In this document: in pieces, positions 27,280 through 36,443 of the stretch
Layout of the letters: each line of letters begins with the position of its first letter
Numbering within the stretch: the first letter of the stretch is position 1
Notes under the pieces: generated by a model
The model's database searches: none
What the model saw: the letters and a program-made list of their open reading frames with translations, nothing else
Told to the model about the DNA's origin: nothing
Assembly (NCBI GenBank): GCA_002811675.1
Contig: PDIM01010317.1
Span: 181,129-219,354 of the forward strand
From: Ichthyosporea sp. XGB-2017a
Taxonomy: Eukaryota; Opisthokonta; Ichthyosporea
Length of the DNA stretch: 38,226 bases
Direction: 5' to 3'
Program-made: the position numbers and the translations under genes

Positions 27280-28647
27280 CTACAGCTCTTCTTGCATTGG
27301 TGGGATACCCGAAGCTCCAATCTTATAGCCATCTTCACGGATAACCCTCCACAAGTACTTGGCAGGGATCCATGGTTCATACAGCTTCTCCGGATCCACC
27401 TCCCTCTGAGCGTGATCGCACACATCATCTGTCCACCGTTTCACAGCGGCATCTGTTTCCGTCCCCACAGGATATGAATCCTCCCCATCACATGGCTGGC
27501 ATTTCTTCCATTCGTTCCACAGTGTACGAAGCACTAGGCATTCTGATGCCCGCAGACTCTTCCATATACTAACAGTATCCCCAAGTTTTTGTACACCCTT
27601 ACGTAAGGCGATTCTTAAACTATCAAGCTGATCAGAGCTCAATGCATATTCTAAAACTTGTTTGCGGTTATAATATTTGGTTTCGAAAAGCACAAACAAG
27701 TTTTTATACGAGTCGCGATACTCCTCGTAGTATGTCTGTGCCGGTTCTGGGTCCGCAACACTTTGCACGGGTATTAAACCCCATTGAGAGGCCGAGCAAC
27801 GGTCCACCCAGGGCCCATAATGGAAGACCAATGTGCGGAGGTAAGAGAAGAATTTAACCCAGGCCGGCAAATCGGAGATAAGGATCCTCTCCGATGTAAG
27901 CCACATACTGGCGGGGATGGACTTTAGAGCTGGGCTATTGATGGGTTGTGTGTTCTTGGCATCTACTGGGAGTTCTACAATCAGGCGAGTGCCAGGCTCC
28001 ACCACACCATCCCAGGCGGTGAAGTGGACCCGCCGGAAGGTGAAGCACAATGTCTTATCCTGCAGTGCCTGCCCCTCAGGCACATTCCAAAGAGCAACAC
28101 AGCCGTTTATCTTGTTATCGGAATGGGTGTAGGTGAACCGCTCATAATTAGCACCACCAGTGGCTCCATAATTCCCTTCCTCTGTATTTAGCGTGCCTAA
28201 TAACGTGTCCAATACCTTCCATAAGTCATATTTTACACCCTTCACCTCCTGTTGCTGGATAACCTGCCGCTCAAAATCCACCTCTATGTCTGCAGCCAGC
28301 CCGTATGCCTTTATAGTTGTCTTCTGCAAGAACTCCAGACTAGTCCACATGGAGAATGTGTGATAGGAGAAGCAATGATTCGCTGGCAGCCGTACTGATA
28401 CCACATAGCGGTGCAGGGGATCCCCATAAAACTCCTCCGCGTCCACACAGTTGGCCCCGCTGGTCCCACACTTCTCTGTGCGGGCCTTGGCATTGTCCAG
28501 TTTGGCCACCAGATCAGCGTCAGTCAGTAGCCGGGAGGGGGCAGTGCCTGTGACGGGGGGGGGAAGTACTACTACGGCGAGAAGAATTATTCCCGATAGT
28601 AAAAGGGGCCGCCTTGACCAGACAAAGGACCTGTAGCGTGTTCTCAT
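27280..28647 (-). CDS. Unrecognised secreted or ER-lumenal protein
   Basis: Predicted protein of 455 aa from the ATG at 28647; an upstream extension would need a TTG start. The N-terminus is a classic signal sequence: basic MRTRYRSFVWSRR, a hydrophobic core LLLSGIILLAVVVL, then a Pro/Gly/Thr cleavage-like region before APSRLL. The mature part is soluble, with about ten Cys, several in pairs (KCGTSGANC, CQPC), suggesting disulfide bonds. It is rich in Trp and Tyr (AWVKFFSYL, HYGPWVDRC, LWNEWKKC). There is no second membrane segment, no C-terminal KDEL-like signal (it ends MQEEL) and no family I recognise. It looks like a real gene because the frame is long, uninterrupted and has a clean signal peptide. 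It is divergent from the CAP-Gly gene. Confidence 0.75.
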   Translation of the reverse strand: MRTRYRSFVWSRRPLLLSGIILLAVVVLPPPVTGTAPSRLLTDADLVAKLDNAKARTEKCGTSGANCVDAEEFYGDPLHRYVVSVRLPANHCFSYHTFSMWTSLEFLQKTTIKAYGLAADIEVDFERQVIQQQEVKGVKYDLWKVLDTLLGTLNTEEGNYGATGGANYERFTYTHSDNKINGCVALWNVPEGQALQDKTLCFTFRRVHFTAWDGVVEPGTRLIVELPVDAKNTQPINSPALKSIPASMWLTSERILISDLPAWVKFFSYLRTLVFHYGPWVDRCSASQWGLIPVQSVADPEPAQTYYEEYRDSYKNLFVLFETKYYNRKQVLEYALSSDQLDSLRIALRKGVQKLGDTVSIWKSLRASECLVLRTLWNEWKKCQPCDGEDSYPVGTETDAAVKRWTDDVCDHAQREVDPEKLYEPWIPAKYLWRVIREDGYKIGASGIPPMQEEL

Positions 28648-29150
28648 ATCTCCCTTTCTTTTGATTGATTCAAGATGTATCAAAGCGCTGGAGCTCCTCT
28701 ACTGCTCGTCCCTGCTGAATTTGTCTTAATGGAGCGGGAAAAATAAATGCTTTGTCAAAAACAAAATAAAAAAAAAGGAACGAAATGTATTCCGCGCTTT
28801 TGTTATTTTTAGAAAAAGTTCTGGCACAACCACCAGTTAAGTATATAAAAAAAAAAGTCACGTGGAAATTCGGCTTTGTTATCTAAAAAGAGAAAAAGAA
28901 AAATTAAAGGGGGTTTCTCTCTTCGGTTTGTTTTGCTTTGTTTTCTTTTGTTTTTGCAAGCTTTCCTTTCAATCTTTATTGATTCTTCACTGGTTCTTGG
29001 CCAAAGCATATACTGATCAAGTCTACTTTGTTCACCAATAGACCCAATTGTTGTCACCTATCAACCCATCACTACCCATTAAGCTAATCACACTGACTCC
29101 TTGCACCACTTGAATATATAATCACTAGCAATAACACCAAAGTACCAGTC
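28648..29150. promoter_or_regulatory. Divergent promoter, secreted protein / CAP-Gly protein
   Basis: 503 bases between head-to-head genes. An E-box CACGTG lies at 28860-28865. There are A- and T-rich runs at 28770-28800, 28846-28858 and 28927-28960. CCAAT/ATTGG elements occur near 29035-29050. An additional 5' exon of the CAP-Gly gene might be here. Confidence 0.45.
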
Positions 29151-30371
29151 ATGCAAACACTCTTTGCAGCGCATTTCAACTTCCAGGGACTTCTCGGGTG
29201 TGGGGATCGAGTGGCAGTGCCGCGGTATGGTCAAGGGACGGTCAAATGGGTGGGGTTTGTTGACTCGGAATATCAACCAACGTGTCGATTCGCAGGCGTG
29301 CAGTTGGACAACCCGCACCCGACCCGCCACAATGGAAGATACAAGGGAAAGCAATACTTTAATTGTCCAGACCATCATGGTTTATTTGTGCCAGAGGATC
29401 GGTGTAAGATCATACATAAGTTCAAGTTCCGTCGGTGTAATTACCACGCCATCCAGGAGCCCGGGAGGGTGTTTGAGACGGAGAAGGTGACAGAGGATGG
29501 GAAAAAAGTCACCACATATGTGGACGCCCCAGTCACTGATAAAAGGCCAAAGAATATGAGGTTTCGCCAGCACCAATGGGAGGAGAAATTGAAGCGGTGG
29601 CAAGAGAAGAAGCCGCTTTTGGCACCAGGAAAGCGAGCCCTCCCGCCTGTGGAAGTGGACTGTTTTGGCTTTCCTAAAGACCGGCCAGCAATTAAAGTGG
29701 TGAATGGCAAGGAGATTGTGCACAGGTACCCAGGCTATCGTACAAAGCCCATTGAATGCTTGACCAATAGCGAGAAGCATCATCGATTGCTGATGGAGAT
29801 TAAGAAGAACCGTAAGTGGCGTACTGAAATTACTGTTTGCAAGAATGTACTTGCTTTGTGTAATAAGTACTTAATTGCCTTTTCTACCTTTTTTATTTGT
29901 TTATTTGCCTTTTGTTTTGAATTCATAGTGCGAGATAAGAAGCAAAAAGACCTGCATCATTTCCACTTCTCTCAAATAAGTGAAACGGATTTGGTACAGG
30001 CTTCATCCATTGATGATGCGGCAGATGCAGAGTATGCCAAGCAGAGTCACAATCGGCATTTGCAGAGAACAAAGGCGAGAGCTAAAGACCAGAAAGCAAA
30101 AGGACAAGGCTTTGGAGAAGTGACCAAGACTATCGATTGCCTTGCAAAGGCTTCATTGTTTATGAAATTAAGCAAACCAAATCCCCGCGATGCAAAGACA
30201 GTGTTTGATACCATCAAGGTGTTGCAGGATGAGGTGACTATACTAGAGAAGACACGCCCGGCAAAAGCGGCGGGTCCTGGTCCAAAGAAGAGCATGCTTA
30301 TGCACAAGAAACTGTCCCATTTGCCTCGAAAAATCTCTCAAAGGGCGCCACTGCCAATCAAAACGGAATAA
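29151..30371 (+). CDS. CAP-Gly domain protein
   Basis: The CAP-Gly domain occupies ~15-80: [19 protein letters not shown], then [30 protein letters not shown]. It differs from the canonical form in that the GKNDG motif reads RHNGR, and the domain carries a longer loop. CAP-Gly domains bind the C-terminal EEY/F motif of tubulin or EB1, so a microtubule-linked role is likely. The remainder is basic and helical ([29 protein letters not shown]-like stretches, [19 protein letters not shown]) and I do not recognise it. An intron at 29812-29928 (117 nt) interrupts the gene; removing it gives KKNLRDKKQK and a protein of 367 aa, whereas the retained form stays in frame (406 aa). The ATG at 29151 may not be the true start: TTTGCAG and TTCCAG shortly after it look like acceptors. 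Its stop lies ~30 bases before the guanylyl cyclase fragment. Confidence 0.75.
   Translation: MQTLFAAHFNFQGLLGCGDRVAVPRYGQGTVKWVGFVDSEYQPTCRFAGVQLDNPHPTRHNGRYKGKQYFNCPDHHGLFVPEDRCKIIHKFKFRRCNYHAIQEPGRVFETEKVTEDGKKVTTYVDAPVTDKRPKNMRFRQHQWEEKLKRWQEKKPLLAPGKRALPPVEVDCFGFPKDRPAIKVVNGKEIVHRYPGYRTKPIECLTNSEKHHRLLMEIKKNRKWRTEITVCKNVLALCNKYLIAFSTFFICLFAFCFEFIVRDKKQKDLHHFHFSQISETDLVQASSIDDAADAEYAKQSHNRHLQRTKARAKDQKAKGQGFGEVTKTIDCLAKASLFMKLSKPNPRDAKTVFDTIKVLQDEVTILEKTRPAKAAGPGPKKSMLMHKKLSHLPRKISQRAPLPIKTE
29812..29928 (+). other. In-frame spliceosomal intron of the CAP-Gly gene (117 nt)
   Basis: The donor GTAAGT follows AAGAACC and the acceptor is AATTCATAG. The translated intron is hydrophobic (Phe/Leu/Ile-rich, from the T-rich intron), unlike the charged, helical sequence on both sides. 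Its length is a multiple of three and it has no in-frame stop, so retention would insert 39 residues resembling a membrane segment. Confidence 0.8.
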
Positions 30372-30397
30372 TGCCCAATATCCGCATCTCGCTAAAA

Positions 30398-30699
30398 TAT
30401 CCCCATCAACCCGGTAGCAACCTTAAGTTGCGATGTGGGGTGCATAGTGGCCCTGTGGTGGGCCTGAAAATGCCGCGGTATTGCCTGTTTGGAGATACGG
30501 TCAATACGGCCAGTCGAATGGAAAGCAACGGGGAAGCGCTAAAGATCCATCCCAGCTCAGCGAAAGTGCAGCCACGTTGCTGCAACAGAATCATAAAGGC
30601 TTTCAGCTAGAGCCTCGAGGGCAGATTGAAGTGAAGGGAAAAGGCTCGATGTCCACATTCTGGCTGGAAGGGTATAGTTACGAGTGATGTTTCTGCTAT
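30398..30699 (+). pseudogene. Partial duplicate of the receptor guanylyl cyclase 3' end
   Basis: About 300 bases are nearly identical to 34843-35145: the last part of the cyclase catalytic domain, the stop codon and the first bases beyond it. Differences are a few substitutions at the left edge, one A/C change near 30657, and a 12-base deletion between direct repeats of GTGGTGG. The deletion turns GPVVAGVVGL into GPVVGL and so removes part of the nucleotide-binding region. The fragment carries the same one-base frame change after KIHPSS as the full gene. It has no kinase-homology or metal-binding part, so it cannot be an active cyclase. It starts ~27 bases after the CAP-Gly stop and may serve as that gene's 3' untranslated region. 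It may be the remnant of a deleted tandem paralogue. Confidence 0.88.
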
Positions 30700-31399
30700 T
30701 TGAAATATTTCACAAACAAAAATAACATTTGTATATCCTCAAACTATAGGGGGGGGGGGTGTTGCTTACCCGCTGCACTCAATTTCTCAAGAAAGAACAC
30801 AGAAAACAGACAGACTAGTTGTGTAATGTAGACTTAACAGAATTAAAAAACGCAAAGACCATTCAACAACATGGACAACTCAGGGAACTGGAGATAATTC
30901 GAAACCCGTTATAATAAACCAATTAATATATAGTTAAATTAATTAAGGGTGTCAATTATAATCTATTAACAAATAAAGTAATTACTAATTACTAAAAACA
31001 GCTACCTCGATTAACGTTTATAGGATATAACGGCAACAAAAGGTCCTTTATATATATAAATTAATTTATTATAATTACATAGCTGTTGTGAGTCATGCAC
31101 AGCTTGTAGCTTCGGTGAGTATACGTTAAGTTGTACATGTATAAGATTTGTCATTGAGAGAAGATTTGGAAAGGAACTGTAAAAGAGAAAAAAAGAAACC
31201 CCCCGATTTTCATCATTATCATTTGATTGATTTAGTTTTGTATTGAGGTAGGAGTGTTTCTTTGAGCCCTTAACACTCATAGGTGAAAGAGAACAAAGAG
31301 AATACCAGCGGAAGAGGAGTAATCAATTTCACTTCAAACTTTAGTAAGGTCAATGAAGGAAGATCTCTCCATATTGAATTGATTATTTTTCCATGAATA
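30700..31399. other. Intergenic upstream of the receptor guanylyl cyclase
   Basis: 700 bases of mostly AT-rich sequence. An 11-base G run lies near 30749-30759 and a TATATATAA element at 31051-31059. The cyclase promoter should be here. No gene is recognised. Confidence 0.45.
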
Positions 31400-34300
31400 A
31401 TGCGGCTGGTGCCTTTCCATCTTCCTCCTTGCCTTGTGCTATCCCTCCTGTGGCTCCAGCTACAGGGAGAGACCCACGCCCAAGTCACCCTCAATGTCGG
31501 AATGATGTTTCCCATATCTTCTGTTCCTCAGACTGGCGCGGATTGTCATGCCATGGCTGTGGCTGGGCTGGAGGACTACAGTCCTGACTTGGCCAGTGTG
31601 GGGCTGTCCATTAATTGGGCGCCAAGGACGACCTTTCAGAAAGACGACCAGTCTGTGCCTACCCGGGGTCTGAGTATTGCAAATTCATTCCTCAACGGCG
31701 AAGAAGCGGTAGGGATTATAGGTCCATGGAATTCCGCAGTTGGAGACCCTGTTGGGTCTTTGTCCTCTGCGATGGGGATCCCTATGATAGGCGCCATTTC
31801 ATCGCCAGCTCTGGCCTTTCGACGTGACTACTCCAGTATATATATGGCCGCCGGGAACGATGTGCAGAGCTTTGTGGGGGGGACGGATGTATTGGTGCAT
31901 TATAACTGGAAGCGTGTTGGGGTTATAACAACGGATGACGAATACGCTCTAGCGGGGACATCGGCATTTCGAGAAGCCGCTCCATCAAGGGATATTGTTG
32001 TTGAAGGGTTCTATGTAGTTCCATTAGGGCTAAAGAAATTGGGACGAGGGGAGGAAGCTAAAACGGCTCTAAGAGAGTTTATTAAGGCCGATATTCGTGT
32101 CATTTTAGTTTTTGGTGTGCCAAACGATGCGGCGACTGTTCTGGAACAGGCGGATGATTTGGGAATGTTGGCCAATCCCACCTACCAGTTTGTTGGTCCC
32201 AATGACTGGGGATCGGACAACTTTATTAAAAGCGCCTGGACAAGAGATAAGGCGAAACTGGTTGGCATTATCGCATTTGAAAAAAGAGTAGACACATCTT
32301 CAAATGAATTTAAGAAGGCCGCAGAAAGGTTTCATGCTGTATACCCCACTCTTTATGCTGACTATAACTCTTCTCTGTCTCCAGATATAACTGCCGTGGC
32401 TATGTACGATGCCACTCGGGCATTGATGACAGCCTTGAAAAAGGCTGCCCAAAGATTGACGGAGCTTGGCATCAGTTTGGACTGTTTCAAGTTCAGCATG
32501 CGAAACAAAAATAGCGCATGCCTCCTACCAACATCCGAGAGAGATTCTATTTACAATTTGGCAACAACAACACAAAATGAAGGTCTTCTTGCCTACATGG
32601 TGAATTTAAAAGATGCATCTACAGACACGTTTGGTATCAATGCCAACTCCCCTCTTGCTCTCGTTGCGAAGGAACTGTACACTCAAAACATCACCGGAGG
32701 AGCATTTATGCCTAACATTGCTTTTACAGACTCTGGCTTTACCCCAACTACGTTTAACATCAAAAATATTCAATTTTCAGGTACAGGTCGAGATACATCA
32801 TCCCAATGGACCATTGTCGGTGTTCTCGGGTCCTCTATTACAATGGATTCCAGTGCAACAGTCCAATTTCCCGGAGGCACCGCAGCAAAGCCTAACACAA
32901 CTCCATTAGATCTGTCGGAAACACAAGCTACGGCTGGGTCAAGCGGTGGCGATGACACACTAATGTTTATAGCTATATCAATAGGGTGTATCGTTATCCT
33001 TGTGGTTGTCGTTGGTTTAATGTGGTTCCTAAAGATACGAAAGAGGTCTCGTATTGGAGAAATGCTATGGCTGATACCATTCGAGGAAGTCACGTTATCT
33101 AGTAGGGAAACAACGGCATTGGGAGAAAGCCCTTCTTTAAACAGTGAACTGTACAGTTTAGATAGTGGACGACCAAGTCTTAGCGGTGTAAAAGGGATCA
33201 ACGCTAATAGTAAACCAGTACCAGAGTCCGAGATCGCAAAATATAAAGGGAATTCTGTTCGTATATTCAAGCACAGATACCGAGGCAAAAAGTTAACCAA
33301 AGCTACATTTGAGAGCAATAGCCATCTTCGCAAGCTTGTGTTTACGAGGCAGGAGTTGAATAATCTGAACATAAACCCCTTTATTGGCATGGTCGTTGAC
33401 GATGCCACAGAGGACTTGAATCACCATGGCCACATATTCGTACTTGAAGGATGTTGTGAGAAAGGGTCGCTCCATGGAATGATACTTAATCCAAAAATGT
33501 CCCTAGATACAATGTTCATATATTCCATAGCAATTGACATAGCGAAAGGAATCCAATATCTGCAAAAATCAGATCTTTGCTTCCATGGGAATTTGAAGTC
33601 GAGTAACTGTCTTTTAGACTCACGATGGACATGTCGCCTTTCGGGCTTTGGCCTGGAATGTATATTAGATTCCATGGACCCAGACGACGACCCAAGAACT
33701 CACACGACAGGTATCGGAGCTCTTGGGCGAGGGTCTAAAAGCTGGACTGGAGGAGACAAATTGTTCTTAGGATATTCAGGGGGGGATGAGAACGATAACG
33801 ATATCATGTACGATTGGAGAATAGAGCTATTATGGACCGCACCAGAGTTACTAGGAGCCTTTAAACAGAGGCACCAGAGTAGATGGGACAATTACGCGAA
33901 AGAGTTTGACGTGGCGGATACTGTGTTGTCGGAAATGCTAGCCAACAAGCAATCTGTTTCCATCACCAACCATGGTAGCACGTCCACTGTTCGTTCGAAA
34001 CTCTCTGCTTTAACTAGTGACCGTGGAAGCTTTCATTTTAAGAAAAGGTCAATTCTTAAACATAGTATAGATTATTCTAGAATGGGGTCTGAAAAGGGGG
34101 ACGTTTATTCTTTTGGACTTATCGTCTTACAAATGCTAAGCAGAAAGTTGCCATACTGTGGTGATGACAACGGCATCACTAACCTGACTATACTCCTTGA
34201 AAAAATTGAAAACAAATCCTTTCATAATCGCGGGAGTGTTACCAAGGCACAGAAAAAAAATGAGCAAATAGTACAGTTGTCTGTTCTTATAGATTCTTGG

Positions 34301-35133
34301 CTGTCTTTCGACCCTGATGAGCGACCACCAATTCGCACGTGCTGTGCGCAGCTAAAAACGTACAATCCCAACAGAGGGTCATCACTAACTGACTCTATGA
34401 CCCGGGTAATTGAAAAGTATGCCAAAGAGCTTGAAAATCTTGTTGAAGAAAGAACAGAAGAATTGCGAATTCAAACAGAACAAACTCGGACCCTTCTATT
34501 TGAAATTTTACCCCCAGACGTAGCCAATTCACTCATAGCGGGACACCCTGTTGAACCAAGTGCATACGTCTGTGTCACTGTATTTTTCTCGGATATTGTC
34601 GGATTCACAGAGATTGCCGGGTCCTCGACTCCAATTGAGGTTATTAAATTCCTTAATGCCCTGTACACTTGCTTTGACCATGTCCTGGCCCAATACGATG
34701 TGTACAAGGTGGAAACTATCGGGGATGCGTATATGGTGGCATCCGGATTGCCTAATCCAAATGGATGTTTGCATGTGAAGGAAATATGCTCCATGGCTCT
34801 TCAGTTGCGAGGGCAGGCTACCAATTTTGTCATCCCCCATCGATCCGGTAGCAACCTTAAGTTGCGATGTGGGGTGCATAGTGGCCCTGTGGTGGCCGGG
34901 GTGGTGGGCCTGAAAATGCCGCGGTATTGCCTGTTTGGAGATACGGTCAATACGGCCAGTCGAATGGAAAGCAACGGGGAAGCGCTAAAGATCCATCCCA
35001 GCTCAGCGAAAGTGCAGCCACGTTGCTGCAACAGAATCATAAAGGCTTTCAGCTAGAGCCTCGAGGGCAGATTGAAGTGAAGGGAAAAGGCTCGATGTCC
35101 ACCTTCTGGCTGGAAGGGTATAGTTACGAGTGA
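31400..35133 (+). CDS. Receptor (particulate) guanylyl cyclase, with a frame change in the catalytic domain
   Basis: The uninterrupted frame has 1218 aa. Order: signal peptide (~1-27), an extracellular type I periplasmic-binding/ANF-receptor-like domain (~28-510; YNWKRVGVITTDDEY, GIIGPWNSAVGDPVGS), one membrane segment (~518-545), a kinase-homology domain (~610-990), a dimerising coiled coil (~1000-1030; YAKELENLVEERTEELR) and the cyclase domain from ~1053. The kinase domain has HGNLKSSNC in place of HRD and SGFG in place of DFG, so it is a pseudokinase. The cyclase has metal-binding Asp1065 (FSDIVGF) and Asp1109 (IGDAY), guanine-selecting Glu1105 and Cys1177, and Asn1184/Arg1188 (NTASR), so it should make cGMP from GTP. 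The frame stops at 35056 after an unrelated tail, whereas the -1 frame continues [20 protein letters not shown] to a stop at 35133, the expected cyclase C-terminus. The break lies near 35005. AATAAA follows at 35281. Confidence 0.93.
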
Positions 35134-36443
35134 TGTTTCTGCTATATGTACTACGGTCTATTTTATTCCCCAATTCACTGGAAGGAACCCTCAGTTGATT
35201 TCAGTAAAACCAAGGAGCCTTGGTAAAACTTGTCAAAACTCGTCAATCGAAGAACATAACCACTCAGGTAACCACTGCGAAATAAAGATTGTTTTATTCG
35301 ATGAAAGACCATTTGCAAACTAAAACAAACCGCTCCTTGAGCAAGCACAACCAGCTGTGGTTCGTCATCACCCCTGTCATCACCAAGCTCATTTTGGTAA
35401 GTGGTTACGAAAGCAGAAGGGGAGAATACATCATCATGCAAGACAGTTGACATATCATCGACTGAGCTTGGGGTCAGGAACCAAGGCCGCTCCTAAAAGA
35501 GAGTCCGATAAATCTTCCGACGCTGAACGACATCGGAAATTCTTCCCAAATATATCCCTATCGGTTTAGTGCCTACTTAAAAGTTAAATAATACTTCCAT
35601 ACTATATTGTTTGAAATGTTCCGCACTTGAAGGAGCCTTAGAAGCCCCACAACATAGTCTATAAATAGCCGCACACACTTGAATCATGTACTACAGATAA
35701 TTTGACCACGTATACAGGTTTAATTATAGACTGCAGTATACTACAGTAGACTGTAATAAAGGATCTTCTTCTCATTACAAACATTGCAAGACTCCCCGCG
35801 TTGCAGAGTATCACCCCTTCCCATGAACTCTTTTTGTTTTAGGCAGCAGGATCTATTATCATGTTAAACTGACCAAAAGATTGGGCTACAGCTACTGTGA
35901 ATTTAAATGATTGAGCCTTTTTCTTTTGGCGGATCAAATTGAATCCATTTTTGCATAGCAACGGTGCAACGTGGAGTTGTAATTGGTGGAGTCTTTGGAG
36001 TAGCTGGTCGGGGGTCTTGTGTGAAGTTGCCTGATTATGACCCCGTAGCTCCATTATTATTGGGAGTGGAGTTTTGGTTAATTCATTGTTAAGAAATGTT
36101 TATTTTTAGAAACATGGTTCTGTATCCGAACAAGGGTATTATTGCAGTAAGAAGGAAAAAAGGGGGAAACAAGAAAAACCAGAGAGGAAGAGGAAGAGGA
36201 GGACTCTTTGAATTGAACTTTGGGATTCTATTCTTTGTAAGTCTTATTGTGTAAGTGTTAAGCAAGTGGAGTTGACAAGTGAAGTTGATTTTGATTTTGA
36301 AATAATTTGCTAGTTTGTGTGTGAGTGCGTGCTTGGGAGGGAGGGAGAGAGAGGCTGTGTGTGTGTTTTGCTTGTCTGTGTGTTTTGTTTCTTTGTTTTC
36401 GGGGTCTTTATTATTATTATTATTCCTTTGCTTTTGAGTGGTA
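35134..36443. other. Intergenic region with possible minus-strand small genes
   Basis: 1.3 kb between the cyclase and the tetraspan gene. AATAAA at 35281-35286 could end the cyclase transcript. A protein-like but frame-broken stretch lies on the minus strand at 35290-35560, and a 71-codon ATG frame at 35839-36054, both described separately. The last 150 bases before 36444 are GT-rich and then T-rich with ATTATTATTATTATT, a likely promoter and leader for the tetraspan gene. Confidence 0.4.
35839..36054 (-). CDS. Possible small protein of 71 aa, unrecognised
   Basis: An ATG-started frame of 71 codons. The peptide begins MELRGHNQATSHKTPDQLL, continues with a Leu/Gln/His helix-like stretch, then a basic patch (LIRQKKKAQSFKF) and a hydrophobic end (VAVAQSFGQFNMIIDPAA). 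The composition is protein-like and the codons look ordinary, but there is no recognised family. It could be the first exon of a gene that continues towards 35560 on the same strand. Weak without transcript data. Confidence 0.25.
   Translation of the reverse strand: MELRGHNQATSHKTPDQLLQRLHQLQLHVAPLLCKNGFNLIRQKKKAQSFKFTVAVAQSFGQFNMIIDPAA

Noticed and set aside
34982-35014. A classic X-XXY-YYZ slippery heptamer for programmed -1 frameshifting in the cyclase
   Set aside because: No heptamer of the standard form is in the correct frame around CTAAAG, TCCCAGC or GCGAAAG. A non-standard mechanism cannot be excluded.
34930-35060. A short intron that would repair the cyclase reading frame
   Set aside because: GT-AG pairs tested here have the wrong length modulo three or would remove the conserved [15 protein letters not shown] segment. 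GTGCAG alone is only six bases.
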